Positions 45,656 to 53,761 of a stretch of 64,000 bases of DNA are shown here, piece by piece. Origin of the DNA: Pseudomonas mendocina (GTDB lineage: Bacteria; Pseudomonadota; Gammaproteobacteria; Pseudomonadales; Pseudomonadaceae). The DNA lies in the NCBI GenBank assembly GCA_037482215.1, contig CP148074.1, positions 558,001-622,000 of the forward strand, given 5' to 3'. Each line of letters starts with the position of its first letter. Position 1 is the stretch's first letter. Both the position numbers and the translations under genes were made by a program. The notes beneath the pieces were generated by a model. That model saw nothing but the letters and a program-made list of their open reading frames with translations, was not told where the DNA came from and made no database searches.

Positions 45656-47119
45656 ATGGCAGAGGCATCGGGCAAGACGAGCAGTAGGAAGTTTGTAACG
45701 GATGTGGAGCTGAAGGCGCTACGGCCTGGTCAGACTGCGACCGATTCGCTGCCAGGCCGTGGTAGCGGATCAATCTTGTTCGAATGCCGTACCTCGGGAG
45801 CTGTCGAGGCCTACTACCGCCGCCGTGGTGAGGGTGGGCAGAAGGTCAAGATAGGTGTCTTCAAGAAAACGCTGAAGAGCCCAGGTCTCTCCCTTACTGA
45901 AATTCGCGAGCAAGCTGTCCGTCTCGCCAAGATTGCCGCAGAGCATGGCGACATCAAGGCCTATCAAGCCAAGTGTGCTGCTGAGGAGGAGGCTCGGCAG
46001 GCTGAGCGCCAACGCCAGCTGCACGAGCAGCAACGTCTCGCTGAAATCGAGGCTGCAAAAGGCACCTTTTCTGAGCTGTTCCGGGATTACATCGAAGATC
46101 GTAGGCGCTCGGGTGTATCAGCCCAGCAGCTCGATGAGTTTGAGCGCGTGCTACGTAACGACCTGGAGGGCGAGAAAGTAGTGTCCGTGGCCGACGATGG
46201 TCAGGAGCAGAAGCTCAATGTCATGGCTATGAAAGCTAAGGATGTCAGGCCTGAGCATGTTAATTTGCTGCTGAAACCAATCTGGGACAGAGGTGCGGGG
46301 CGTCAGACTGGCAAGGTTCGTTCGTTTCTCGTTGCAGCTTTCAGTTTTGGCTTAAAAGCTGAGCATCATATCGACCGAAGCAGTAATAAAAGCTACGGGC
46401 TTCAGATGAATCCTGCTGATCCAGTGACTGTCCCGAACACATCAAAGCCTGGCGAGCGCGCTCTGACGGATAAGGAGCTGAAGCAATTTTGGCACACCAT
46501 TACCAAGGTCGATTCGGTTGGTGCAATTATGGCGCGTGTCTTTCACTTTGCTTTTGCTACTGCAGGGCAGCGCCCCCTCCAGTTTATCCGTGAGCCTTGG
46601 ACCAGCTACAACTTTCAAAAGAAGTACTTGAAGATCATCGATAGCAAAGGGCGTGGCAGTAAAAAACGTGCTCACTTCGTTCCCTTGAGCAGCAGGGCTT
46701 TGCAGATACTTGAACAGGTTCGTGCCTTGCAGCCTCCAGGGGCCGTATACCCTTGGAGCGTTGGTGGACAAAAGCCGATTCACGCGTCCAGCCTGTCTCA
46801 TGCGGTGACCGAGTGGTTTGCGACTGAGCATGCCAAGTTGGATGGCCAGCCCGTGCCGAAATTTACTCCGCGTGATATCCGGCGTACCTGCACACAGTTC
46901 ATGCAGCGCCACGGCATCAAGGATTTCGATAGCGACGCGTTGCAGTCGCACGGACAAACAGGTGTTGTCGAGGTGCACTATCGCAATAACCCCGAAGCGA
47001 AATTGCCTCAGATGCGCCCGACCATGGAGGCTTTCGATGCCGCGCTTAGCCGCCTGCTCGATAGTCCTGATGAGGATGAGTATCAGGCTGAGCAGCTGGA
47101 TTTGTTCGAGAAAGGATAA
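45656..47119 (+). CDS. Tyrosine integrase of element 2
   Basis: 487 residues. Same architecture as the integrase at 38000 and very similar across its length (VTDVELKALRPGQTATDSLPG, ATAGQRPLQ, DIRRTCTQF, LQSHGQTGVVEVHYRNN), yet with many substitutions, so the two elements are sisters rather than copies made in place. Expected to recombine the same tRNA 3' end. Confidence 0.9.
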   Translation: MAEASGKTSSRKFVTDVELKALRPGQTATDSLPGRGSGSILFECRTSGAVEAYYRRRGEGGQKVKIGVFKKTLKSPGLSLTEIREQAVRLAKIAAEHGDIKAYQAKCAAEEEARQAERQRQLHEQQRLAEIEAAKGTFSELFRDYIEDRRRSGVSAQQLDEFERVLRNDLEGEKVVSVADDGQEQKLNVMAMKAKDVRPEHVNLLLKPIWDRGAGRQTGKVRSFLVAAFSFGLKAEHHIDRSSNKSYGLQMNPADPVTVPNTSKPGERALTDKELKQFWHTITKVDSVGAIMARVFHFAFATAGQRPLQFIREPWTSYNFQKKYLKIIDSKGRGSKKRAHFVPLSSRALQILEQVRALQPPGAVYPWSVGGQKPIHASSLSHAVTEWFATEHAKLDGQPVPKFTPRDIRRTCTQFMQRHGIKDFDSDALQSHGQTGVVEVHYRNNPEAKLPQMRPTMEAFDAALSRLLDSPDEDEYQAEQLDLFEKG

Positions 47120-47361
47120 GTTCCAGGAAAGTCAAGTATTTTGTTGTGCGGCCTAGGTTGCTGTGTAAATATACAGGCGTGAGGTTATCCGGAGCCTCTA
47201 GGTTTGCTGCTGTGACGTTGTCTACTTGATGCGCAGCGGAATTGGAAAAGTAGAACTAATGCCTGGAAGGCATGATCCGGCAGAGCAGTTAGCTATGAGG
47301 AACGCATTACCACCGCAGTGCCCACATGAATCCACCAGCCTCTCTTTCTGGGAGGTGGGTT

Positions 47362-47544
47362 ATGTCTGAGATGATCCTTCTGGACTTCAATGCGGTTAGC
47401 CGCAAAGTCGGATTGAGTCGTAAAACTATCTACTGCCGTATCCGAGAGGGTGACTTCCCGAGACAGGTGAAGATAGGCCGAGCAAGCCGCTGGCTTCAGC
47501 ACGAAGTCGACGACTGGATAGCCAGTGCAGCTGCAGCGAGATAG
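47362..47544 (+). CDS. AlpA-type excisionase/regulator (element 2)
   Basis: 60 residues from ATG 47362, GGAGGTGGG upstream. Differs from the element 1 protein at only two residues (position 2 and the EGD/EGG change before FPRQ). Given such identity either protein could act on both elements. Confidence 0.9.
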   Translation: MSEMILLDFNAVSRKVGLSRKTIYCRIREGDFPRQVKIGRASRWLQHEVDDWIASAAAAR

Positions 47545-47551
47545 TAAAGAG

Positions 47552-47577
47552 GCCGGTCATATGACCGGCATTTTTTT
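47552..47577 (+). terminator. Terminator after alpA (element 2)
   Basis: GCCGGTCAT-ATGACCGGC, then A and seven T; same position as the terminator in element 1. Confidence 0.9.
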
Positions 47578-47580
47578 GCC

Positions 47581-47619
47581 TGAAAGGATCATAGGACTTT
47601 TGATCCTATGATCGTTTCA
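47581..47619. repeat. 16-bp inverted repeat downstream of alpA
   Basis: Arms TGAAAGGATCATAGGA (47581-47596) and TCCTATGATCGTTTCA (47604-47619) pair with one mismatch around a 7-base centre. No T run follows, so a terminator role is unlikely, particularly as one lies directly upstream. No equivalent is present in element 1. Could be a protein-binding or recombination site. Confidence 0.6.
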
Positions 47620-47767
47620 GCAGTGCTGGTCTGATAGATAATGTGTCGACCGCTTGAGCCAGAATTAGTATCAAAGGCTGGGTACCACCAGCATCGTTCT
47701 GCATAGATCTAGTTCATGCCTATTCGGGCGTTGCCTGATTTGAGCGCTGGGTATCAAGGGGGACCAA

Positions 47768-48046
47768 GTGTTTCGTAGACCCATTCACGATGAGGTTATG
47801 GGCCTGGCCTCGCGCCTTGCGCAGCAATGCCATCCGCTAGTGGCGCAACAGCATGCAGAAGAGCTGGCTCGGTATGCGCGGGTGACGTCGGCCTGCACCG
47901 CCTTGGAGTCTTTTAGCGGGTGCCGCCCCAGAATGGATGACGATGCTTTTGATGTGCTTGCCAGGCGCCGCTCGCAGGTGGCGGACCTTATCGCCCATGC
48001 GAACTTACATGCCTATGAGCAGGAGAGCCCAGAAAAGCTTCAGTAG
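47768..48046 (+). CDS. Hypothetical protein
   Basis: 92 residues with a GTG start preceded by AAGGGGGACC, a strong ribosome site. Predicted mostly helical (SRLAQQCHPLVAQQHAEELARYARV), no membrane segment, no recognised motif. It is the last gene of element 2 before integron-derived sequence. Its final 42 bases overlap a small minus-strand ORF. Confidence 0.5.
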   Translation: MFRRPIHDEVMGLASRLAQQCHPLVAQQHAEELARYARVTSACTALESFSGCRPRMDDDAFDVLARRRSQVADLIAHANLHAYEQESPEKLQ

Positions 48047-48172
48047 AGACCCTCTACGCTTGTGGTAGCTGTAGACGAATGCCAAGGGAATGAGCCAAAA
48101 GTAAAAGCGCAACATTCCTATGCCCGCATAAAAGACATTTTCCGAAAAGCTATATGCGTACTCGATTTCCAT
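48005..48172 (-). CDS. Small membrane ORF, possible truncated gene cassette
   Basis: 55 residues starting MEIEYAYSFSENVFYAG, hydrophobic in two stretches (FYFWLIPLAFVYSY and LLKLFWALLLIGM). The ATG lies only 6-12 bases beyond the attC core GTTAAAT (minus strand), exactly where the ORF of a following integron cassette would start. No second attC follows it, and the end overlaps the previous gene, so the cassette is probably truncated at the integron/element junction. Function unknown. Confidence 0.4.
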   Translation of the reverse strand: MEIEYAYSFSENVFYAGIGMLRFYFWLIPLAFVYSYHKRRGSLLKLFWALLLIGM

Positions 48173-48177
48173 ATCAA

Positions 48178-48223
48178 TTTAACACCTGAATTAAGCCGCG
48201 CCGCGAAGCGGCGTCGGCTTGAA
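48178..48223 (-). other. attC, distal part (split by IS)
   Basis: Holds the aadA-type attC arm from GCTTAATTCAGGTGTTAAAT back to TTCAAGCCGAC (minus-strand reading). Together with 49606-49618 it rebuilds a roughly 59-base attC with core sites GCCTAAC and GTTAAAT. The IS inserted between the two parts. Confidence 0.8.
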
Positions 48224-48295
48224 TGCTGTAATGGACTCCCCCCGCACCACCCTTCTATACCAGGCATCGTGGTGGCTGAAATTGGGAGAGGCGAT

Positions 48296-49339
48296 ATGAA
48301 ACGCATTGCAGTTGATCTGGCCAAGTCCGTTTACCAAGTTGCCGAGAGTGTCCGTTCCGGCCAGGTGGTGCAGCGCAAGCGGCTGAACCGGGAGGCGTTC
48401 CGGCGATATATACAGGAGCAGGCCGAGCCGGTCGAGTGGGTGATGGAGGCCTGTGGCACGGCCCACTACTGGGGACGTGTAGCGCAAGCCCTGGGGCATC
48501 AGGTGAGGCTACTGCATCCGCGCTACGTGCGGCCCTATCGCCGCCGCAACAAGACCGACCGCAATGACTGCGACGCCATGCTCGAAGCGGCACGCTGCAC
48601 CGATATTCATCCCGTGCCGGTGAAAAGCCACAGCCAGCAACAGCTGCAACAGTTGCACGGGCTGCGGGAAACCTGGAAGAAAAGCCGCACCCAGCGGATC
48701 AACCTGCTGCGCGGTCTATTGCGTGAAGCCGGTATCGAGGCCCCCGCCTCGACCGCCGCCTTCATCCGCGCCGCCAGCGAGCGGGTTGACCAGCCCGAGC
48801 TCGCGCCCCTGAGCCGTCTGCTGCATATCGTCCTGGCCGAAATCAACCTGTATGAGCAGTGCATGGCCGAGTGCGAGCAGCAGCTCAAACGCTGGCATGC
48901 CGACGATGACATCGTACGCAAGCTGGATGAGGTCAGCGGCATTGGGCTGCTGACCGCCAGTGCCCTGACAGCCGCCGTTGGCAGGCCCGAGCGCTTTGCC
49001 AGTGGTCGCCAGCTCAGTGCCTGGCTGGGCATGACCCCGCGCGAGTTCAGCAGTGGCGAGCGCCGCAAGCTCGGCCACATCAGCCGACAGGGCAACGTCT
49101 ATGTGCGTACCCTGCTAATCCATGGCTCACGGGCAGCCTTGCTGGCTGCACAACGCTGTCAGGCACGTACCCCGGAAAAGCTGACGCAACTGCAACGCTG
49201 GGCCGTGGCAACGGCGGCGCGCATCGGCCACAACAAGGCTGCGGTAGCCCTGGCCAACAAACTGGTGCGGATCTGCTGGGCCGTGTGGTGCCATGAGCGG
49301 CGCTTCAATGGCAATTGGCAAAGCACAAAGCCCGCCTGA
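48296..49339 (+). CDS. IS110-family (IS1111 group) DEDD transposase
   Basis: 347 residues from ATG 48296 (MKRIAVDLAKS), with GGGAGAGG upstream; an earlier in-frame start lies outside the IS. The RuvC-like DEDD site is visible: AVDLAK (Asp7), VMEACGTAHYW (Glu) and KTDRNDCDAM (Asp pair). The C-terminal Tnp20 domain has LDEVSGIGLLTASAL (helix-hairpin-helix) and HGSRAALLAAQ with the catalytic serine. Appears intact, so the IS may be active. Confidence 0.92.
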   Translation: MKRIAVDLAKSVYQVAESVRSGQVVQRKRLNREAFRRYIQEQAEPVEWVMEACGTAHYWGRVAQALGHQVRLLHPRYVRPYRRRNKTDRNDCDAMLEAARCTDIHPVPVKSHSQQQLQQLHGLRETWKKSRTQRINLLRGLLREAGIEAPASTAAFIRAASERVDQPELAPLSRLLHIVLAEINLYEQCMAECEQQLKRWHADDDIVRKLDEVSGIGLLTASALTAAVGRPERFASGRQLSAWLGMTPREFSSGERRKLGHISRQGNVYVRTLLIHGSRAALLAAQRCQARTPEKLTQLQRWAVATAARIGHNKAAVALANKLVRICWAVWCHERRFNGNWQSTKPA

Positions 49340-49605
49340 CGGCGGGGGGTAATCAGAACGGCAAGATGGTTTTCTGGTGGTTGTGGTGAACAGCAGCACT
49401 GTCGGAACAGGCGAGTCCTGCAGCGGAATAAGGCCGATAACAATCATGATCCGCGTGATCGATTGAACGCTTGGCCCCCGCTGCGCGAACTACAGATTGG
49501 CCAGGGCAAGAAAGTCCACAACAGGCCGGATATACGAATGCAACCGCGCTGACGACAGGTGCAAAAGCAATGCTTTGCTCACTACTTGTGGGGAGAGTCC
49601 ATATA
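49340..49605 (+). ncRNA. Right-end non-coding segment, predicted bridge/seeker RNA
   Basis: 265 bases without an ORF between the transposase and the right IS end. IS1111-group elements make their guide (bridge or seeker) RNA from this end. The segment has several hairpin-capable stretches (for example GCAAAAGCAATGCTTTGC, 49560-49577) and TTGAACG at 49465, which is also found in uninterrupted aadA-type attC at the IS insertion point. The RNA borders and guide loops are not resolved. Confidence 0.5.
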
Positions 49606-49618
49606 TGAGTTGTTAGGC
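49606..49618 (-). other. attC, proximal part (split by IS)
   Basis: TGAGTTGTTAGGC on the plus strand; minus-strand core GCCTAAC. It overlaps the stop codon of aac(6')-II. Completes the attC whose other part is at 48178-48223. Confidence 0.8.
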
Positions 49619-50164
49619 AACACCGCGCTTTCTCTCGAAGGCTTGTCGTGTTTGAACCATGTAAACCGCCGGCCCGTCAGGCGTGGTGATGATCTTCTCC
49701 CGCACGAATCCTGCCTTCTCATAGCAGCGTATGGCTCGATGGTTGTTCGGAGTCGGGTCGGTCTGAATCTTCGTCACGGTGGGGTCCGAGAACAGTAGTT
49801 CAACGAGAGCGCGGACAAGCCTTGTTCCTAGGCCTTTGTTCAACTGTGTCGGGTCAGCCAGAGACTGGTCTATTCCTCGCACTCCTGGATCAGTTTCATC
49901 TTCCCACCAGCCATCACCGCTTCCGAGCGCGACGTACGACTGAGCATAGCCGATCGGTTCCTCGCCCAGCATTGCGATGTACGGTGTTACGGACTCTTCC
50001 GCCATCGCTCTGGGCAGGTAGTGTTCCAGCACTTCATCAAGAGTCGGTCGCTCTTCGTCACCACCCCACCACTCAACGATGTGCGGCCGGTTGAGCCAAT
50101 CATGGAGCATCGGCAGGTCGCGCTCGGTCATGAGGCGAAGAGTTATGGGGGTGCTCGCGGACAT
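49613..50164 (-). CDS. aac(6')-IIa: Aminoglycoside 6'-N-acetyltransferase type II
   Basis: 183 residues of the GNAT fold (IVEWWGGDEERPTLDEVLEHYLP, LNKGLGTRLVRALVEL, HRAIRCYEKAGFV). It acetylates the 6' amino group of tobramycin, gentamicin and netilmicin; type II enzymes spare amikacin. The text matches the AAC(6')-II branch (EDETDPGVRGIDQSLAD, ending RKRGVA) rather than AAC(6')-Ib. The fluoroquinolone-acetylating Ib-cr substitutions do not apply (GWW is retained). It is the first cassette after attI1, driven by Pc inside the truncated intI1. The IIa subtype is by memory. Confidence 0.82.
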   Translation of the reverse strand: MSASTPITLRLMTERDLPMLHDWLNRPHIVEWWGGDEERPTLDEVLEHYLPRAMAEESVTPYIAMLGEEPIGYAQSYVALGSGDGWWEDETDPGVRGIDQSLADPTQLNKGLGTRLVRALVELLFSDPTVTKIQTDPTPNNHRAIRCYEKAGFVREKIITTPDGPAVYMVQTRQAFERKRGVA

Positions 50165-50183
50165 GAAATGGTCGCTCTGTGCT

Positions 50184-50245
50184 GCCTAACTTTGTTTTAG
50201 GGCGACTGCCCTGCTGCGTAACATCGTTGCTGCTCCATAACATCA
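50184..50245 (-). other. attI1: attI1 recombination site and ORF-11 leader
   Basis: Core GCCTAAC (50184-50190) is followed by the TTTGTTTTAGGGCGACTGC stretch and the GCTGCGTAACATC strong-binding region. On the minus strand the leader holds the short ORF-11 (ATG at 50224, stop at 50186; MLRSRAVALKQS), whose ribosome site GGAG aids translation of the first cassette. Confidence 0.88.
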
Positions 50246-50324
50246 AACATCGACCCACGGCGTAACGCGCTTGCTGCTTGGATGCCCGAGGCATAGACTG
50301 TACAAAAAACAGTCATAACAAGCC

Positions 50325-50899
50325 ATGAAAACCGCCACTGCGCCGTTACCACCGCTGCGTTCGGTCAAGGTTCTGGACCAGTTGCGTGAGCGCATACGCT
50401 ACTTGCATTACAGTTTACGAACCGAACAGGCTTATGTCCACTGGGTTCGTGCCTTCATCCGTTTCCACGGTGTGCGTCACCCGGCAACCTTGGGCAGCAG
50501 CGAAGTCGAGGCATTTCTGTCCTGGCTGGCGAACGAGCGCAAGGTTTCGGTCTCCACGCATCGTCAGGCATTGGCGGCCTTGCTGTTCTTCTACGGCAAG
50601 GTGCTGTGCACGGATCTGCCCTGGCTTCAGGAGATCGGAAGACCTCGGCCGTCGCGGCGCTTGCCGGTGGTGCTGACCCCGGATGAAGTGGTTCGCATCC
50701 TCGGTTTTCTGGAAGGCGAGCATCGTTTGTTCGCCCAGCTTCTGTATGGAACGGGCATGCGGATCAGTGAGGGTTTGCAACTGCGGGTCAAGGATCTGGA
50801 TTTCGATCACGGCACGATCATCGTGCGGGAGGGCAAGGGCTCCAAGGATCGGGCCTTGATGTTACCCGAGAGCTTGGCACCCAGCCTGCGCGAGCAGCT
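50325..50899 (+). pseudogene. intI1: Truncated class 1 integrase (copy 1)
   Basis: The first 192 codons are those of IntI1 ([20 protein letters not shown] to [10 protein letters not shown]) and then foreign sequence follows at about 50900. The catalytic His/Arg/Tyr region is missing, so it cannot recombine cassettes. It still carries the Pc promoter for aac(6')-II. Differs from the full copy at 55571 by a single residue (Ile for Leu before IVREG). Its LexA box is one base shorter than normal. Confidence 0.92.
50412..50440 (-). promoter_or_regulatory. Pc: Cassette promoter Pc, hybrid type PcH1 (copy 1)
   Basis: Read on the minus strand: TGGACA (50440-50435), 17 bases, TAAACT (50417-50412). 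This combination is the PcH1 variant of moderate strength. It transcribes leftward through attI1 into aac(6')-II. Confidence 0.85.
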
Positions 50900-51048
50900 A
50901 ACTTACTACGCGCCACCCCGACGCACTCTCGTTGCCCACAAGGAGGCGGCGACGTGGGCAAGCTGTTCGAGAGGGTAAGGGAAGCGCGCTGGATGACCGG
51001 GCTATCTCAGGACGCCTTGGCTCCGGTTGGCCCGGTCGTCAGGGAACC

Positions 51049-51140
51049 GGACCGCGCCAGCGCGGTCCGATCCCGGCAACGACCCGACATCAAGGCCCCA
51101 AGGACGGGGCCGGAGCCCGGCAGCGATGTCGGGCTTTTTG
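51049..51140. terminator. Nested hairpins at the left end of the IS91-like region
   Basis: GGACCGCG-CCAG-CGCGGTCC (51049-51068), then an outer stem CCCGACATC/GATGTCGGG (51083-51091/51125-51133) enclosing GGCCCC/GGGGCC (51094-51099/51106-51111), ending CTTTTTG. It may be a terminator or the terminal hairpin of an IS91-type element. The rest of 50900-51247 has no recognisable gene. Confidence 0.55.
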
Positions 51141-51247
51141 TTGTGCCCGCGCCGCGGCAATGTCTGACGCGAAGATCAGAACGCACCGATACGAACGTGC
51201 GAACACAGGCGCAACACTGAGCAGCCGTCCCCGCACCGGAGCGCTGC

Positions 51248-52778
51248 GTGCCGCGCCTCGCCACATCCCGGCGGCAAGCCGCGGGATGCGCGCCACTGCC
51301 GTCCGCCCACACCGGTTCGCGGTACGCGCGCCACGCGCCCGAGCGCACGCTGCTGTACGCGTTGGTAGAGGCGCACTACCCGGACTTCATTGCACGGATC
51401 GAAGCGGAGGGCCGCTCGCTGCCCGGGTATGTCCGCGAGGCGTTCGATGCCTACCTGCGTTGCGGCGTGTTCGAGCACGGCTTCCTGCGGGTGGTGTGCG
51501 AGCACTGCCGTGCAGAGGCTGGTGGCCTTCTCCTGCAAGAAGCGCGGGTTCTGCCCGAGTTGCGGCGCGCGACGCATGGCTGAGAGTGCGCGGCACCTGG
51601 TCGAGGAGGTGTTCGGCCCGCGGCCTGTGCGGCAATGGGTGCTGAGCTTTCCGTACCCCTTGCGTTTCCTGTTCGCCAGCAAGCCAGAAGCCATTGGCCC
51701 GGTGCTGGGCATCGTGCAGCGCGTGAGCGCCGGCTGGTTGGCCGATCAAGCCGGCATCGACCGCGCCAGCGCCCAGTGCGGCGCGGTGACGCTGATCCAG
51801 CGTTTCGGCAGCGCGCTGAACCTGAACATCCACTTCCACATGCTGTGGCTCGACGGCGTGTACGTGGAAGCCACCGAGCTGCCGCGGCGCGAACTGCGCC
51901 TGCACCGCGCCCGTGCGCCCACCACCGCGCAGTTGACCCAGCTGGCAGCTACCATCGCGCACCGGGTGTGTCGGCACCTGACGCGCAAAGGCTGGCTCGA
52001 AGGGGAGGGCGAATCGGCCTTCCTGGCAGACAGCGCTGCAGGCGACGACAGCATGGATGGGCTGCGGATGAGTTCGATCACCTACCGCATCGCCACCGGC
52101 CGCGACGCTGGCTGCAAGGTCGTCACGCTGCAAACGCTGCCCGGTGACGCCGGTTCGCTGGAGGGCGAAGCCGGCAAGGTCGGCGGCTTCTCACTGCATG
52201 CCGGCGTGGCGGCCGAAGCACACGAAAGCCACAAGCTGGAAAAGCTGTGCCGCTACATCACGCGCCCGGCGATCAGCGAGAAGCGGCTGTCGATAGCGCT
52301 CCAGGGCAGGGTGCGTTACCAGCTCAAGACCCCGTGGCGCAATGGCACCACGCATGTGGAATGGGATCCGGTGGATTTCATCGCCAAGCTGGCGGCGCTG
52401 GTCCCGCCACCGCGCGCCCACCTGACCCGCTTCCACGGGGTGTTTGCCCCGAACGCCGCCCTGCGCGCACAGTTGACGCCATCGGGGCGCGGCAGGCGGC
52501 ATGACGCCGCTGTGGAGCCGGCGGACGCAAGCGCGAACGACGCGCCGCGCAGCCCCGAGGAGAAGCGCCGTTAGATGAGCTGGGCGCAACGCCTCAAGCG
52601 GGTCTTTTCCATCGACGTCACCGCCTGCGTCCACTGCGGTGGCACCGTGCGGATCGTCGCCAGCATCGAGGAACCTGCCGCCATCCGCGCCATCCTTGGC
52701 CACTTCGTGAAGCACGGCGCGCGGGAAGAAGCGCACTACAGGCCCGCAGCGCGCGCACCGCCAGTGCAAGCCGCGTGA
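51248..52778 (+). pseudogene. IS91-like transposase, frameshifted and amber-interrupted
   Basis: The rolling-circle transposase text is split over two frames. The N-terminal zinc-finger part (HAPERTLLYALVEAHYPDF...VVCEHCRAE) reads in one frame until about 51515, then continues as RLVAFSCKKRGFCPSCGARRMAES in the next frame (a 2-base loss in an AG repeat would explain it). The catalytic part contains LNIHFHMLWLDGVY, the HUH-like strand. A TAG at 52572-52574 interrupts the reading, after which MSWAQRLKRVFSIDVTACVHCGGT continues in the same frame to 52778. Two lesions make activity unlikely unless suppressed. Confidence 0.8.
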
Positions 52779-53133
52779 CGATCTGCCGGCTGCACAGCCG
52801 ACGGCGAAACCGGAATCCGAGCCGATGCGGCCACGATCCGCAGGGCGGCGCTCGGCCCGCTGTCGGGAATGAGCGAAGCATGGCTGCTGACAACGCCGCT
52901 GCGTGGCCCCGCGATGCCGAAATCCCACTCACAGACGTCCGATCCGTGCCCAAAACGGGGCTTGCGCGACCGCCGCCTACCCAGCAGACTGCCCGAAAAG
53001 GGCGTTTGAACTTCCTATACGCGAGGATATCGACAACCTCTCGCGCAACCAAGACATCGCGGTCGGACTGCAAGTGATCTTGAAGCCACGGGCCCGTCCC
53101 ACCCCGACATGGACCTCGATGCCCGAACGGACG
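52779..53133. other. Junction of IS91-like end and integron 3' conserved segment
   Basis: About 355 bases without a supported gene. The right part, up to orf5, reads like the 3'-conserved segment beyond orf5; the left part should hold the terminus of the IS91-like element. The exact border is not resolved. Confidence 0.45.
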
Positions 53134-53634
53134 TTAGATTTCGAGTTCTAGGCGTTCTGCGATGAAGGTTGGATCCCAGCCGGGATTGAAAGTGTCGACG
53201 TGGGTGAATCCGAGCCGCTCGTATAGGCCACGCAGGTTCGGGTGGCAGTCGAGCCGCAGCTTGGCGCACCCCTGCGTTCGCGCGGCATGGCGGCAAGCCT
53301 CGATCAGCGCGGAGCTGACACCCCGGCCCGCATGTGTCCGTCGCACCGCGAGCTTGTGCAGATATGCGGCCTCCCCCTTGAGGGCGTCGGGCCAGAACTC
53401 GGGATCCTCGGCCGACAAGGTGCAACAGCCGACGATGCCGTCGCTGCAACTCGCGACTAGGAGCTCGGATCTCAGGACGAAGGTCTCCGCGAATGTCCGG
53501 TCGATCCGCGCGACGTCCCAGGCGGGCGTTCCCTTGGCGGACATCCACGCCGCAGCGTCGTGCATCAGCCGCACAACCTCGTCGATATCACCCGAGCAGG
53601 CGACCCGAACGTTCGGAGGCTCCTCGCTGTCCAT
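53134..53634 (-). CDS. orf5: Orf5 GNAT acetyltransferase of the 3' conserved segment
   Basis: 166 residues, the standard protein downstream of sul1 in class 1 integrons (DIDEVVRLMHDAAAWMSAKG, LAVRRTHAGRGVSSALIEA as the acetyl-CoA loop, LYERLGFTHVDTFNPGWD). Role unknown; not linked to a known resistance. Follows sul1 on the same strand. Confidence 0.92.
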   Translation of the reverse strand: MDSEEPPNVRVACSGDIDEVVRLMHDAAAWMSAKGTPAWDVARIDRTFAETFVLRSELLVASCSDGIVGCCTLSAEDPEFWPDALKGEAAYLHKLAVRRTHAGRGVSSALIEACRHAARTQGCAKLRLDCHPNLRGLYERLGFTHVDTFNPGWDPTFIAERLELEI

Positions 53635-53761
53635 TCGCTCCCCTGGCGCGGTATGAACCGCCGCCTCATAGTGCAGTTTGATCCTGACGAGCCCAGCATG
53701 TCTGCGCCCACCTTCGCGGAACCTGACCAGGGTCCGCTAGCGGGCGGCCGGAAGGTGAATG

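Larger units (their letters stand above)
48224..49605 (+). mobile_element. IS1111-attC group insertion sequence
   Basis: 1382 bases. The ends fit the IS1111 group precisely: subterminal inverted repeats ATGGACTCCCCCC (48231-48243) and GGGGAGAGTCCAT (49590-49602), with 7 bases (TGCTGTA) outside on the left and 3 bases (ATA) outside on the right. No target duplication. Insertion inside an attC between the two simple sites is the known target of the IS1111-attC subgroup. It encodes one transposase. Confidence 0.9.

Noticed and set aside
50932..51645. Arg/Ala-rich plus-strand ORF of 237 codons
   Set aside because: It is an out-of-frame reading across the hairpin region and the IS91-like transposase; it has no motif.
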